Shown here in pieces: positions 22,548 to 34,448 of a DNA stretch of 64,000 bases. Source of the DNA: Neofusicoccum parvum (lineage: Eukaryota; Ascomycota; Dothideomycetes; Botryosphaeriales; Botryosphaeriaceae). Positions within the stretch are counted from its first letter, which is position 1; every line of letters begins with the position of its first letter. The notes beneath the pieces were generated by a model, which was not told the origin of the DNA, ran no database searches, and saw only the letters and a program-made list of their open reading frames with translations. A program made the position numbers and the translations under genes. The stretch covers positions 1,364,001 to 1,428,000 of the forward strand of contig CP087216.1 in NCBI GenBank assembly GCA_020912385.1. The letters are read 5' to 3'.

Positions 22548-25500
22548 ATGCCTGCATCCAAGCCTGTTCATATTGCCGACTCCCGGCCGAACATCCCACG
22601 CAACACCTCCATAGACTCGGCCGTTTCCTCCATATCCTCCAATGCCTCTGCCGCCAACTTCAAGTCGTCAGCAGGGCCCCAGGCCATGGCGAATGTCCAG
22701 GTGCCCGACTTCGCCTCCTTGATCCAGGCCGCAGGGTCCGCCGAGGCGGCTTTGTTTAATGTGTGGCGCGAGAAGCAGAGTCTGGAGAACCACAACCAGC
22801 AGCTCTGGCGGATCGTCACGAAGCAGAAGGACATGGTTGTGGGTTTGAACAAAGACTTGGAGCGTGCCCTCAAAGACCGAGAACGCTATCGCAAAAAGCT
22901 AAAGGAGCACCTTGCGCAAGTGCCGCCCTTGCCCAATGCGGCGCAGAGGATCGAGGCGCCAGACCGCGAGCACAGCTCGTCACCGGCTTTGAGCGAAGCG
23001 CAGGAAGCAGCCCTGAGCAGCAGGAACAACAGCACGCCGGACGGCATGCCGGACATTCTGCGCGTTCTCAATCGCAAGGTTTCAGTCGAGCAGCACACGC
23101 TCGCGAGCCAACACTCTCACGACGGCGGCTCGCTGCCGCTTTCTGCGGAGTCGCCGCCGATCCGGCCTAATGAATCCGCATCTGCTGAAGCCTCCGTCAA
23201 GGATCCAGGCAGCAGCGAGCCCTCACCACTCGACAGCACTGCCTCAGCCGGCGAGTCGCGCAGTGGTGCAAACGGTCCGTCTGCAAGTGACTCCCCAAAG
23301 CCGAGTGACCTCCGTCTCAGAACACTACGAGAGGAGGCCACCGGCGGCGGCTCGCAGACCCCCTATGACGATGCTGTATCACCCAAGACGACCGTGGCCA
23401 AGTCATCGCTGCACACAAAGGCTCCGTCTCTTTCACTGACCGCGCCCACTCCCGTTTTAGGGTCCAATGGCTTCCCCAGCCCTGAGGAACGCCCCCAACG
23501 AAAAGCCCCGCCCGCACCCCTCAACCTTTCCCAGCAGCATCGTCCGAGCGAGCAACTGCAGCAGCCTGCTGTCGAAGAACATCAGTCCGATTCCGAGTAC
23601 GATGAAGGCCTGGAGGTAGACGAAATGCCCATATTCCAGCGCGGGAGGAAAAAGACTCGCGAGGAGGACGACAAGCAACGGGAGCTCCTTGTACAGAAGG
23701 AGCTCGAGGAGCGCAGCCAATCGAAGAAGAGCAAGAGCAAGAGCAAGAGCAAGAAGGAGGGTGAGCAGTCACCGCCGGAGGACATGGTAAAGGCTGCGGC
23801 CTCCACGTCCCGATCACCGGTCGGACTCGGACTACCAAGCTCTCCGCGCCTTGCCCAGGCTCCCGGTTCCATCAACGCGTTGCTCAGCCCTGTCAGCTCC
23901 GACGGTTCCATGGTTGCCCAGCGTAGCGTGAGCTCGCCCTTGATGAGCCCAGGTTTGCCTATCAGCCCGCGACCAGGGGACAGACCTCCAGGTGCACCAA
24001 CCCCTCGGCTCCCGAAACAGGACATCGCATCCCCGCCCATGTCTCCTCGCGGAGCGAACGGCCTGCCACTCTCTCCACGCGCTCCAAGAGGGCCAATTCC
24101 TCTGCCCCCTCAGACCCCGCTTACGTTTGCCTCGCCTCACCTGGCACGCGCTGAGCAGTACCAACCGCCGCCGCAGAACGAGTCGGAAAAGCTTGCAGTG
24201 CCCACGACAGGCCACTCGAGTTCGGAGTCGAATAAGGGTAGTGCCAGCGGATCGGAACCAGCGTCCCCGGACGGGATTAGTCGCGAGCTTGTTTCGGATC
24301 AGTACCCTAATCTTCTTCTGCCGCCCAATGCTCTCCCCCTCATCCAGGTCAAGGTCTTTTCTTCCCGTCTGCAACCTTCGCGCCACAGCTTCATGGTTCC
24401 CGGACCTTCCGAGGAGGACCCGGTTTTCATCCTGGCCATCCACTCTCGCTCGGACGGAAAGCAGCTTTGGCGTCTTGAGAAAGCAATCAACGCGCTACCC
24501 GCGCTGGACCAGCAGCTGAAGAAGCTCTGCGAGTTCACTGGCCAGCTTCCGGACCGGACTCTGTTTACCGGCCACGCGCCGTCAAAAATAGATGCGCGGC
24601 GGGCGGCTCTGACTGCCTATTTTGATAAGATGCTTGATACCCCCATGGGCGAAAGAGCTGCACTGATCCTCTGCGAGTTCTTCTCCATCGATGCTTTCGG
24701 CGCTGAAATGGAGCCGCCAAAATCGTCAACCCTTGCTGTCCTTGTGGAACCCAACGCACCACCTGCGAAAGCCACCAAGGAAGGATACTTGACGAAGCGC
24801 GGGAAGAATTTCGGCGGTTGGAAGGCCAGGTATTTTGTGCTCGAGAGCCCGGAATTCCGGTATTTCGAGTCGCCCGGAGGGCCCCTACTTGGCCACATCA
24901 AGCTTCAAAACGCCCAGATCGGACGCCAGAACCCCAGGAACAAGACGAACCAGCAGGACGATGAGATGAGGCACGCGTTTTTGATTCTCGAGCCAAAGCG
25001 CAAGGACCCTACAACCAAGGTCTCGCATATCCTGTGCGCCGAAAGCGATGACGAAAGAGACGCTTGGATCGATGCCCTGCTGCAGTATGTCGAATCGCCC
25101 GAGGTCAAGCATCAACCGGGTCCCGCCGAAGTCTCGCGTGAGCCTGGCTCTGCCCGTAGCAACGAATCCGGAAAGGAGTCGAAACAAAATCCCGCGGCGC
25201 AGCGTGAGAGGAAGAAGGAGAGGGAAAAGAAAGAAGAGAAGAGCCCGGAACGAGTGAGACATCATGAGCCGATTCAAGCTACCAGCTACGAGAGCACTAC
25301 CGCGGCCGATGCGCCCATCATGGTCGGTACCGGTGGAGTGCCATCTCCACCACTTGGTGGGTCATTCTCCCAAGACCGGTTCATCTCGGGCCCCACGAAC
25401 GGAGTTGTGATCCAGAACGCGGAGCTCTGGGGAAACAGGTCTTTGACTGCGCAGACCCCTCTGAAGGACAAAAAGCGAAGCATCTTCGGATTCGGCGGGG

Positions 25501-26714
25501 GGCGGGGAAGATCGTCCACTGATCTCGCACCTGGTCAAACCCAAGTGTACGGCCAAGGCTATGGCCAGGCGCAGCCCCCGCGGGAACCGACGCCGCAAGG
25601 CCGAATCGTCTGGGGTATTCCTCTAGCCGAGGCAGTCGAGGCTACCCAACCCGACGGAGTTGATGTCCTCCTTCCTGCGGTTGTTTATCGTTGCCTCGAG
25701 TACCTGAAGGCCAAGAACGCTCATCGCGAAGAGGGTATCTTCAGATTGAGCGGGTCCAATATTGTCATCAAGGGGCTCCGGGAACGCTTCAACACTGAGC
25801 GTGACATCAGGCTGTTGGAAGGCGAATATTACGACGTTCACGCGGTTGCTTCGCTGCTGAAGTCTTACCTACGGGACTTGCCCGTCTCAATACTCACCAG
25901 GGAGTTTCACCTGGACTTCCTTAAAGTACTCGGTACGATCCACTGCATTCACTGATATGACACGCTAGCTGACCCTGGTTTGCAGAGATGGACCAAAGGT
26001 CAGAAAAGATCAATGCATTCAATGTCCTCGTGCACAAGCTGCCGCCCGTCAATTTGGACCTGCTCCGGGCTCTTTCATCTTTCCTAATCGACATCACAAA
26101 CAATTCCGACGTCAACAAGATGACAATTCGAAACGGTGAGTAGTCTGGCTTTGCGCACAGACATCGGTCGCTGACAGCTTGCAGTCGGAATCGTTTTCTC
26201 TCCAACGCTCAACATCCCTGGACCGCTCATTTCGTTCTTCATCACCGACTACCACGACATCTTTGGAAGTGCCAAGGACGAGTCGACGTCTCCCATCCGG
26301 GAAATAACAGTCACGGCGCCGCTCACGCCCGAGTCGATTCGGTCTCCACGCCATCAAATGTTCTCGGACCTCCCGACGCCAGCGTACACGCAGGGAAGTT
26401 TCCAAGGGCAACACAAGCAGCAGCCAAGCAACAGCTCTACGAACTCTGCGGGCAAACGTGAAACGCAGTCCCACTACGACACTGGATTCATTCCTTTGCA
26501 GCCTAGTTACGACTCGACGTCGTACGGTTATGGGGATGGGTATGGGAGCCTGAACAGTGCGGCTCTCCAAGCGCCCAATTCGCGAGAGTCAAGGGCTCGG
26601 AAAAGGGAGAGCGGGATGCTGCTCATGAACATGGGCCTCGGACAGAGGAAGAGCTCGATGCAAAGACTGAGAGAAGAGTCGGGCATGGTGCAAGAAGAGA
26701 GTGCATTTGAATGA
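22548..26714 (+). CDS. Bem3-like Rho GTPase-activating protein (PX-PH-RhoGAP), 1354 aa
   Basis: Exons 22548-25932, 25986-26135 and 26185-26714 join in phase. Order of parts: a coiled coil at about residues 75-125 (NQQLWRIVTKQKDMVVGLNK), a long Ser/Pro-rich linker with KSKSKSK repeats, a PX domain (about 590-710), a PH domain (about 743-853, GYLTKRGKNFGGWKARYFVLES), and a RhoGAP domain from about 1022 with the arginine finger in GIFRLSG. This is the Bem3 architecture; yeast Bem3 stimulates GTP hydrolysis by Cdc42 at polarity sites, with PX/PH binding phosphoinositides. The start is the first in-frame ATG, but the frame stays open back to a TAG at 22308 and that stretch (SAGLSPPPSPTSV) looks coding, so an upstream exon is possible. 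Confidence 0.92.
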
Positions 26715-28456
26715 ACAGCAAACGACACGACAGAAAAGAACGAAAGCGAAGGAAACGAAAGCCGACCCGAATGCCGAGACGACAAGATTTCCTGTGCTTT
26801 CGCTGGACGGTCTGCATCCGACGGCATTCGGCGGACACATTATTTTTACCTCCCCGCCAGCCCCACCTTTTATCGCCCTCTTCGCCCCCATTCTTCTTGG
26901 GGTTTATGTACATGATCATTCGCTGGGGGATACCTTTTTTTTCTACATGGCATGGAGCTCTCATCTCTGACATCATTCCGGAGGCATCTACGAGCACATG
27001 GACATAGCTTTCAGACGGCTTTCTTCTTCCTCTTTCGCGGTGGGCGGGCTCTTGTTTTTCATTTCCCTCTTCAGATTGGGTTGGCTTGGGCTTGCTACTT
27101 ATACCCTTCCGTCTTCTTCAAGCAAGCGGTGTTTCTCTTGACACGATCTGTCCAGTTTTTTCCCTGCGCCGTACGGGTCTGCGCTTTAGCATATATGCAT
27201 AATTCCTTTCAGTGCCAGTGATCTCAATGGCAGCTAGTGACGAGGAGGGAGCGTGGAAGCGGAGACGCGGGCAAGCGACGGGGTGGCCCCTGCCCACAGA
27301 CCCACTGATGCGCCTCACCCCTGCGGTGGTCCATGCGCGCTGGGGGGAAAGCTTCTTCGCAGGGCGTGCAGCAGCGCGCGCGATGAGATCAGCAGGCCGC
27401 CAGCCCACGTGCGGGCTGTGGGTCGCGGGCGATGACGGACAGCGGGCTCGCTCGCGACGGGCGGGTGACGTTGGCGCTGGCGGTGGTGGCGGCGCTGGCG
27501 CTGGCGCTGGTGTTGCTGGAGGGCGGCCGGCCGCTTTGACTCCCGCCCGCGTCTCCACCCCCGGATGCGCTAGCGGCCCTCAGCTTGTCCAACGCCCAAC
27601 GCCTGTCGTGGCCCGCTCGCGCCGACGACGCTGCTGCACGCCCACGCGGGCTGCAGAGCCATCAATTGCTGCGCCTGGACGCTGCAGCGGCAAGACGCGG
27701 CCTGGCGCCCCGCAAGAGGAGAGAGAAGGACCTCGCACCGCGCGGGCGGCGTCCGTCGACCGTCGACCCCGCCGTGCCGCGGCGGGGCTAGGGCCTGCAA
27801 ATGAGCGAGAGAGCGTGCACCTGCAGTCTGAGGGAACGGCTATCTGCTGCATCCCCCGTCCGCCGCTTCTCCGCACCGTTCTCGCTCTCTCGCCCCGAGA
27901 ACAAAGCACACCTCCCCTCCGCAGTCGCCCCCTCCAGCTGCAGCCGCCCACCGCGCTGCCTGCCCCGGCCCGTCACCTGTACGTTGTCTGCCTGCCTTCC
28001 CCTCGGCCCGTCTCCTGTTCTGCCATTGGCGTGCGGCTGTGTTTCCCAAGACCTCTCGGCGCCGCACCACGACGCACAGCATCCAGGCCCGGGCCCCCGA
28101 CTTGGCCCTTCGCCATTCGCTGCTCCCGCCCTCTCGCGGAGCTTCCTCTTCCATTACGCCAGGCATTGACCGGCTGATCCAGTCGCGAAGCCCCTCCGCA
28201 TCTCTCGCGCCGTCTGTCCCATTGTGCCGCGAAGGTGTGTCATTCAACATGGCAGTTGGCAGCTGCCCAGAGCATCCAGAGCTCCCACCGCGTCCGCCAA
28301 GCGTCCCAAGCTCTCATCACCCAGCCAGCCAGCCAGCCAGCCAGTCGCAGCACTCTCATGCATCCACTGACCGGTCACAGACCCAGCTCACGTTCTCCTC
28401 GGCTCCGCCACGCCCAAACACGCTGCGCGAGGACTTCGCAGAGCCACCGCATCAAC
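26715..28456. other. Intergenic region between the RhoGAP and the small membrane protein gene
   Basis: 1.7 kb. The first 500 bases look like 3' UTR. The GC-rich remainder has chance open frames only, including one of 321 codons at 27212-28177 that is Arg/Pro/Ala-rich. Six tandem CCAG units lie at 28321-28344, in what is probably the 5' UTR of the next gene. A GGCGCTGGCGCTGGCGCT run is at about 27473-27510. Confidence 0.5.
28321..28344. repeat. (CCAG)6 tetranucleotide repeat
   Basis: Six perfect CCAG units about 110 bp upstream of the start codon of the 73-aa membrane protein. Confidence 0.9.
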
Positions 28457-28678
28457 ATGGCGCCGACGCTTGATCTCGCGAACCTGCTCTCGTCGGGCCC
28501 GGCCCAGAACGCCAACGCCATGGCGGCCGCGCACCAGCTGGTCAAGCGCAAGAACTGGGCCGCCCGCGAGCCCGGTGTCATCACCGTCTTCTGCATCGTC
28601 GGCGTCATTGTCCTCCTGCTGGTCAGCCTGTTCGTCTTGAAAAAGCTCCAGGCGAGGAGGGTGGCCAAGGCCGGCTGA
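28457..28678 (+). CDS. Small single-span membrane protein, 73 aa
   Basis: Intronless ATG at 28457 to TGA at 28678. The sequence starts MAPTLDLANLLSSGPAQNAN, has a central basic/aromatic patch HQLVKRKNWAAREPG (26-40), one transmembrane helix at about 41-61 (VITVFCIVGVIVLLLVSLFV) and a basic tail KKLQARRVAKAG. The Arg/Lys-rich tail after the helix predicts an N-out, C-in orientation by the positive-inside rule, although the first half is basic too. I believe short proteins with the 'KRKNWAAREPGVI' block are conserved in filamentous fungi, but none has a function known to me. The start is well placed (CAACATGG). Confidence 0.8.
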   Translation: MAPTLDLANLLSSGPAQNANAMAAAHQLVKRKNWAAREPGVITVFCIVGVIVLLLVSLFVLKKLQARRVAKAG

Positions 28679-29158
28679 TCGATCTGGGATATGGAAGGCG
28701 GGCCGTTAGATTACACGATGATGCGGGTTGGAGAGCTGTGGGTGCTGTGATCGTGCATGATTTGTTTGTCTTTTTGGCTTGGGATTGATACACCTCCGTC
28801 TCGCCACCCATACCCATGTTCTAATGCCTGGTTTTGTACTCGTTCTGTCTTTCTCTGTCTCGAGGATGTGAGAAATAGAGCAGTCTCCGCAAATTGCAAT
28901 AATACTAGCATGGCTTGCACAGCACTACAAGACCTGCTCCGGCGTCAGCATCTCGGTCAATTGCACAGGCTGACGTGATCGAAAGACAGAGACGAGTGCA
29001 AAAGGATTTTTCAACGAATCCGAGCATCGACATTTGAAACGGAGTTGAGAATCTAGTCTACAGTCCCTTTTGTGTCGGCCCACCTGCACCGTTTCGCACC
29101 AACACACAGATCAACGCCTTTCGAGCATGCGAAGAATAAGTGAAGCTCTTTCCTCCAT
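28679..29158. other. Convergent intergenic region
   Basis: 480 bp between the 3' ends of the plus-strand small membrane protein gene and the minus-strand DHA1 transporter gene. It should hold both 3' UTRs and terminators; nothing else seen. Confidence 0.6.
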
Positions 29159-31403
29159 CTAAAACTTGACCTGTCCGTACTTGCTGTTCCGGATCCTCTC
29201 CCCGAAGATCTTGAAGAGGATGGGAACGGGGATGAGCGCGAGCGCCAGGAACGCCAGCAGGCTATTGCCCCAGCCCAAGCCGAGCGCTTTGTACAGGTCG
29301 AGGCCTGCCAGCGGCAGCAGCGCACCAAAGACCGAGCGCAGCACCGCGTTGGCAGCCATAGCCGAGGCGGCGTACTTGGTGTAGGCATCGACGAGGTAAG
29401 TCTGGACGCACATCTGCAGAGGGGAGATCGTCAGTCCATGTGGGTCTGGGTCTGGGCAGGCAGGCGAAAGGGGGGCAACCCACCATGCAGGCCAGCAGTC
29501 CGAACCCGATCAGCATCGTCCCGAACAGGGCGATGGCCCAGTGCTCGTGGTACTCGACCGTCCAGCCGTAGATGAACAGGCCGGCCGGGATGCAGGCCGC
29601 GGGCGGGCCGGTCAGCACGAACGGCAGGCGGTGCTCGGGCTTCATCTCGCCGCCGCCGGCCTTGACGCGCCGCAGCGTGGCGTCGCTCAGCTTGCCGACC
29701 AGCGCCAGCCCGAGGATCATGCCGATGCCGATGCCGATGTAGGTCAGCCCGACGGTGCCGCTGCTGAAGCCGTACTGGCCCTCGAACACGAAGGTGAAGG
29801 TCGTGAAGAGCAGGTACAGGATGCCGTACACGACCGCCACGTACAGCGACATCAGCCCCACGAGCGGCGAGAGGAACAGCATCTTGGTGGGCCGGACCAC
29901 CGACCGGAGGAGGAGCTCCTTGTGCGGCACCCCCGTGTCGAGCTTGCTGCGGAGCGCCGGGTTGGAGGTTTCCTTGCGGAGCCGTGCGGCTTTGCGGGAG
30001 AGGAGGACGGGCGCGTACGTCTCGCGCAGGAAGAGGAAGCAGGTGATTGTGATGGCGCCGGACTGGTTGCGGAGGGTGTGGGGTCAGCATGGTGGCTCAA
30101 TGGTGAGGGAGTGAAGCAACTTCTGATGCACCGTCTCATCCCCAGGAAATACACGTCTGTGGCAGGCAGTGCAAGAGGCGTCTGGGTGCGGGACACGCTC
30201 TTAGGTTGCGCATCACAACCCTGGCCGCTGGAGACTTGGCAAGATGAGCAACGTAGGGAGTTGGAGCATTCATCCGGATTGGCCTGGGAGTTCTTACACT
30301 GCCCTTCCCTGTTCGGATGAATGCTTCAGCGCCCTACGCTTTGAATCTGCTTGTAGACATCAAGGAGACTTGTGCATGGCCTTGGATAGTGTGCCAAGAG
30401 GATGTGTGCCGCAATGAGGTCTGTAAGAGGAACCGAGACTTACAACTATAGTCAGGAGCCAAAACACCCTTCACCACCAGGTTAGCGTTTTTCGCTCTGA
30501 GCCAAGCCGGGAGAGTGATCGGACGTGAAGCACTCACCACCTCCACCCCTTCGCCTCGACCAAGAATCCACCGCACACGGGACCAATGACCGGCCCCAGC
30601 AGCGGACCCATGGCGTAGATGGCCATGGCTGCGCCGCGCTTCTCCACGGGCATGACGTCCGCAATGGTGCCGGCGCCGATGGTCAGACAAGCGGCGCCAA
30701 AGCAGCCGGCCAGGAAACGAAAGGCTATCAGCATGCCCAGGCTGTTTGAGACGGCGCAGGCGATGGTGAAGATTATGAAGCCGACATTTCCTGCGTGATA
30801 CAGGGGCGCGCGGCCGTACATTTCACTCAGGGGAGCGATGATCACTGCGGATGTGTTCAGTGGTTGAAGATATCGGGAGAAGTGGAAGCTTACGGGGGCC
30901 CATTGCAAACCCCAGCACGTAGACGCTGACGACGAAGGTTGCCACGAGGTTGTTTGTGGTGTGGAATTCGCGAAGAACTTGCGGAACTCCGGGAGCGAAC
31001 ATGGACGAGGCCAGAGGGCTGTGGTGTTGCCGTGTCAGTATTCTCCCTCCACCCATGTCTGAACAACGAGGCGAGCGAAGCCTTACGTGATGAAGGTGAC
31101 GCAAGACAGCAGTGCCAAATTCGTCCACTTCTTCTTCTCGGACCAGTTCAACGGGTTCTCGGGATCCGAGTCGCCGTCCCACCATACAACATTCTGGTCA
31201 TGTTCCTGCAGACTGCCTTGCTCTTGCTGTTGCTGCTCTCCCCCGATGGCTTCGCTGACGGAGGTGCTGGGTGCTCTGCTAATGCCTTCGCCGCCGGCAC
31301 CAACACCTGCGCCTTTTTCTATATCTTTCTCCCCACCCTGGATGGAGTCGGTGGGGTGTGGTTTTGCTTCAAGGGCCTGGCTGACGTGCTTTTCGGTGTC
31401 CAT
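29159..31403 (-). CDS. MFS transporter, DHA1 (multidrug:H+ antiporter) type, 535 aa
   Basis: Six exons: 31403-31087, 31018-30894, 30844-30538, 30468-30444, 30062-29484 and 29413-29159; all phases agree. The N-terminal ~90 residues are hydrophilic and cytosolic, ending with the family block VVWWDGDSDPENPLNWSEKKKW. Hydrophobic spans follow, with SSMFAPGVPQV and LREFHTTN in the first loop, LSEMYGRAPLYH (motif A region), GPLLGPVIGPVCGGF (antiporter motif C) and WVFWLLTIV-SG-AITITCFLFLRETYAPVLL. About twelve spans are expected. Family members export drugs, polyamines or fungal metabolites by proton antiport at the plasma membrane; the substrate cannot be read from sequence. Oddities: a 25-nt micro-exon (exon 4) and a 381-nt intron after it, against about 50-70 nt for the others. 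Confidence 0.9.
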
Positions 31404-32520
31404 GCTTGTGTGGGACGCTTGTTGATGGTGGATTTTTCTTTTTTTTTGGTCAAAAGTGCGAGATTATAATCTTGATGAGTCGAGTGATGGATTCGCTATG
31501 CTTTGGCGTGGCCAAGGCTATGGAGTGAATGGTTAGCGGTGAGCTTGACGGGGTGGAAGGATGCTGTGACGCGAGGCGAAGCTGAGAGGTGGTTTGCTAA
31601 GAGGTGGATCTGCACGAGACGAGCGGGGTGAAAGTAGCAAAGTTGGTGTGCATTCTCTTGGGCAGGAGAGCGCTGTGGCGCGGCTGTGCATGCTCTGCCC
31701 CCAAGGAGTTGCGTCCACTTACCTGCGAGATCTCGAGTCTCGTGTAGCGCGTTTCTGGCCCTGTCGCAAGCGCGGGGTGGGCAAGATAGTTGAGCAGCAG
31801 AGGGCATGCAAGGACCCTGGCCAACTGAGAAGAGGAAACGCAGGAGCTCAGGCAGACATCTTGCTCGATCCACGCACCGGGGAGGCACAGATCAGGCGGC
31901 CTGGCCGGTTTATTAATTCCTGCCACCGCGCCCGTGGCATCCAGAAGAGGCGGCACTCGCGACTAGAGGCGTGGAAGAGCGGCCACCCGAAGCCGGGGTT
32001 TGTGCAACTTGTGCACGGCTTGTGCACGGCTTGGTGCTCGCCAGTTCCCGCCCCGCGCCACGTTTCCGCTTTCATAAGTCGTCTGGTGGCCGACCGAAGC
32101 AGCCTAGTCCAGCCTGCCGGCATGCGTGCGAGTACGAGTGCAGCTGCTCGCGCCCCGGACTCGGCCCGGGAAAGCTTGAGCGTCTGCGCCCGCCCGAGAC
32201 AGCTCGGCCCGCTCTGATCCTGTGGGGCGGCCGACCCACCGCGGCCCCTGCCATGGCTCGGCTACGAGTACACGTACGGATGTATCCCGATCTATCCACA
32301 TCACTTCACATCACTTCATATCACTTCTCCATCGATGCCATCTGTCGGCCCCGTGTCAGTCATTTCTAGCCATCACGTCACTCGTGTAGCACTGCATCAA
32401 AGTTTTGGAACTCTAATATTTGGGGGTATAATCCAAACATCTCATCGTGCCACCGGCGTCTTGCCCGTTACGTCGTCACCGTTGATTTTGCTCGTGTGCC
32501 CTTCCCTGGCATTGCCCCAA
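31404..32520. other. Intergenic region, promoter of the DHA1 transporter gene
   Basis: 1.1 kb between two minus-strand transporter genes. A poly-T/poly-A tract lies at 31436-31450, just before the DHA1 start codon. 32296-32328 contains about three imperfect 11-bp copies of CACATCACTTC. Short open frames here have no support. Confidence 0.55.
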
Positions 32521-34448
32521 TCAGATCTTCTCCTGCACCGGCTCGTGCACCACGCTCAGTCTCCGCTCAACATCCTCAGCGTCGGTCTTCGTGCCCATGT
32601 GACCAGTGGGCAGCATGTTCAGCTCGTCTTCCTGGGCATCAAGCTTGCGGTACATCAACCAGAAGCAGACACCGCCAACAAACGAGATAACGGCCATCGA
32701 GCCGTAGTTCCACACGAGCAGAGGGTCGGCCGATAGCGGGTTGAATGCCTCGCCAATGGCAGCGGAGATGGCAGACATGAAGAGAGCAAACGCCGCAACC
32801 AGCGAACGCATGTTCTTCGGCGCCTTCGAGAAGCCGTACTCGAGCGACGTGATCGATGCAAAGATCTCCGAAATGGCAATCAGAACGTACGCACCCGTTT
32901 GCGCCCACACGTTGATGTCGACGTTGGCGCAATCATCGCCAGAAGGATAGTTGCCGCACTCGCTCTTCTTGTAGATGTAAGCCTGGAGCACGCACGCCCA
33001 CACCATGGCCATGCTACCGGTAAAGAAACCAGCAGTAATCTTCTTGATGGGCGTAAACTTGATGCCAGCCTTGCGGAGAGCCGGGTAGATGAAGATATCG
33101 CAGATCGGAATGAGGATTATCAGCGCAAACGGGTCCAGGTTGGCGAGGACGTCGTTAGGGATGCCGTGCAGAGCCATAGTCGACGCCTGCGACGTCAAGT
33201 TGTTATTCAACTGGTTGTACGTTATCCAATAGAGCGGATACCAGAGAAATACGCTGCACGCCTTCCACCCACGGCCAACCTCGTCAACCCAGGCGTCGTC
33301 AAACGTCATCCAGGCCGGCTTGGAGTCGCCCATCTTGGAAGGCTTGAGCTCGTCCCAGAAGGTGCCGTCATGGCACTTCTTGTACCAGGCTACCGGGTTG
33401 GGCGAGAACCTCTTCTTCGTTCCCAGCCACAGGAGCTTGATGGCAGGGCCCAGGACGCTGCCCTCGGGCTTGGTGTGAGAGTACCAGTTGCGGCAGAAGT
33501 ACAGCACGGGCAGGGCGACGCAGAAGAGCAGAGTTGGCAGCATGAACGAGAGGTAGAAGCCCACGTAGCGCTCGGCGTAAGCCATGCTCAGCTGGCCGAC
33601 AAGAGCGCCAATGTTGATGAACAGGTAGAACCAGTTGTACACCCTCGCCGTGGTCACGGCCGGGTCGACGATCACGCGCTCGCCCTTCTTGGTGGTGTGG
33701 ACGTACATTCTGCGCGGAATCTGCTCGGCAACCAAGGGCGAGATGTTGGGCTTGAAGCCGCCAGTGCCAATGCCCATGATGATCAGACCAATAATGAAGG
33801 CGGCAATGGCGTGGTGGGGCTCCGCCATGACGGACGGCGCAGCCGAGGCCGTCAGGATGACGTGGCCGACAATGGCAGTCAGCACGGAGATCCAGATGGT
33901 TTTGAAGCGACCAAGGTAGCTGTCGGCGACGTAGGCTCCAAAGAGCGGGATGAGGTAGACCCAGAACTGGTTGAAGGTGGTCAGGCCAGTGGAGGCCTGC
34001 TGGCCCATGTTGAGAGCACCGGGCTGAGCATCGTCGGCGCTGGGATCGGGTGCAGCGCCAGTAGCAGTGCCAGGGTTAGGCTGCGAGATGAAGTTGACGA
34101 AGACCTGGCGGGATGAGTTTCTGGAGTTCAACGGGGCAAGCTTGCGGGGGGTACCTGAGTGGTGCCGTAGTAGGACAGGCGCTCGACTAGCTCGACGAAG
34201 GCAATGGTATAGGCCTTAAAGGGGATCTTCTCGCTCACGCGGCGCAGCGAGACGAGCTCCTCGGCGGAGGGAATGGGGAGGTCGTGGTCGAGGTACTCGC
34301 TCTGGTGGACGGCCTTGCCGTCGTACAGCGGCGGCAGCTCAGTCTTGTGGGCGTGCACGGACAGCGAACGCTTAGGGTCACCGCTGCCGTCGATCAGGGC
34401 AGGGTCGAGCTTGTCGGCCGCATAGGCGTCGGTGATGTCGCCAGGCAT
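32521..34448 (-). CDS. PTR2-family proton-coupled di/tripeptide transporter, 625 aa
   Basis: Exons 34448-34155 and 34104-32521, joined by a 50-nt intron, give 625 aa. The ExxER motif of proton-coupled oligopeptide transporters is present in VELVERLSYYG just before the splice site. The two PTR2 signatures are visible: the IGTGGFKPNISPLVAEQ region after span 4-5 and FYLFINIGALVGQLSMAYAE. The C-terminal half has the expected spans ending with GGVCFWLMYRKLD. Length is normal for fungal Ptr2 (about 600). The protein imports di- and tripeptides with protons across the plasma membrane for nitrogen nutrition. N- and C-terminal tails are hydrophilic and acidic, typical sites for turnover control in this family. 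Confidence 0.95.

Noticed and set aside
27212..28177. 321-codon open frame upstream of the small membrane protein
   Set aside because: Low-complexity translation in promoter-like DNA; the downstream 73-aa frame is the supported gene.
28457..34448. Secondary-metabolite cluster around the DHA1 and PTR2 transporters, or around the laccase and DHA2 transporter
   Set aside because: No polyketide synthase, NRPS, terpene synthase or pathway regulator is present in the window.
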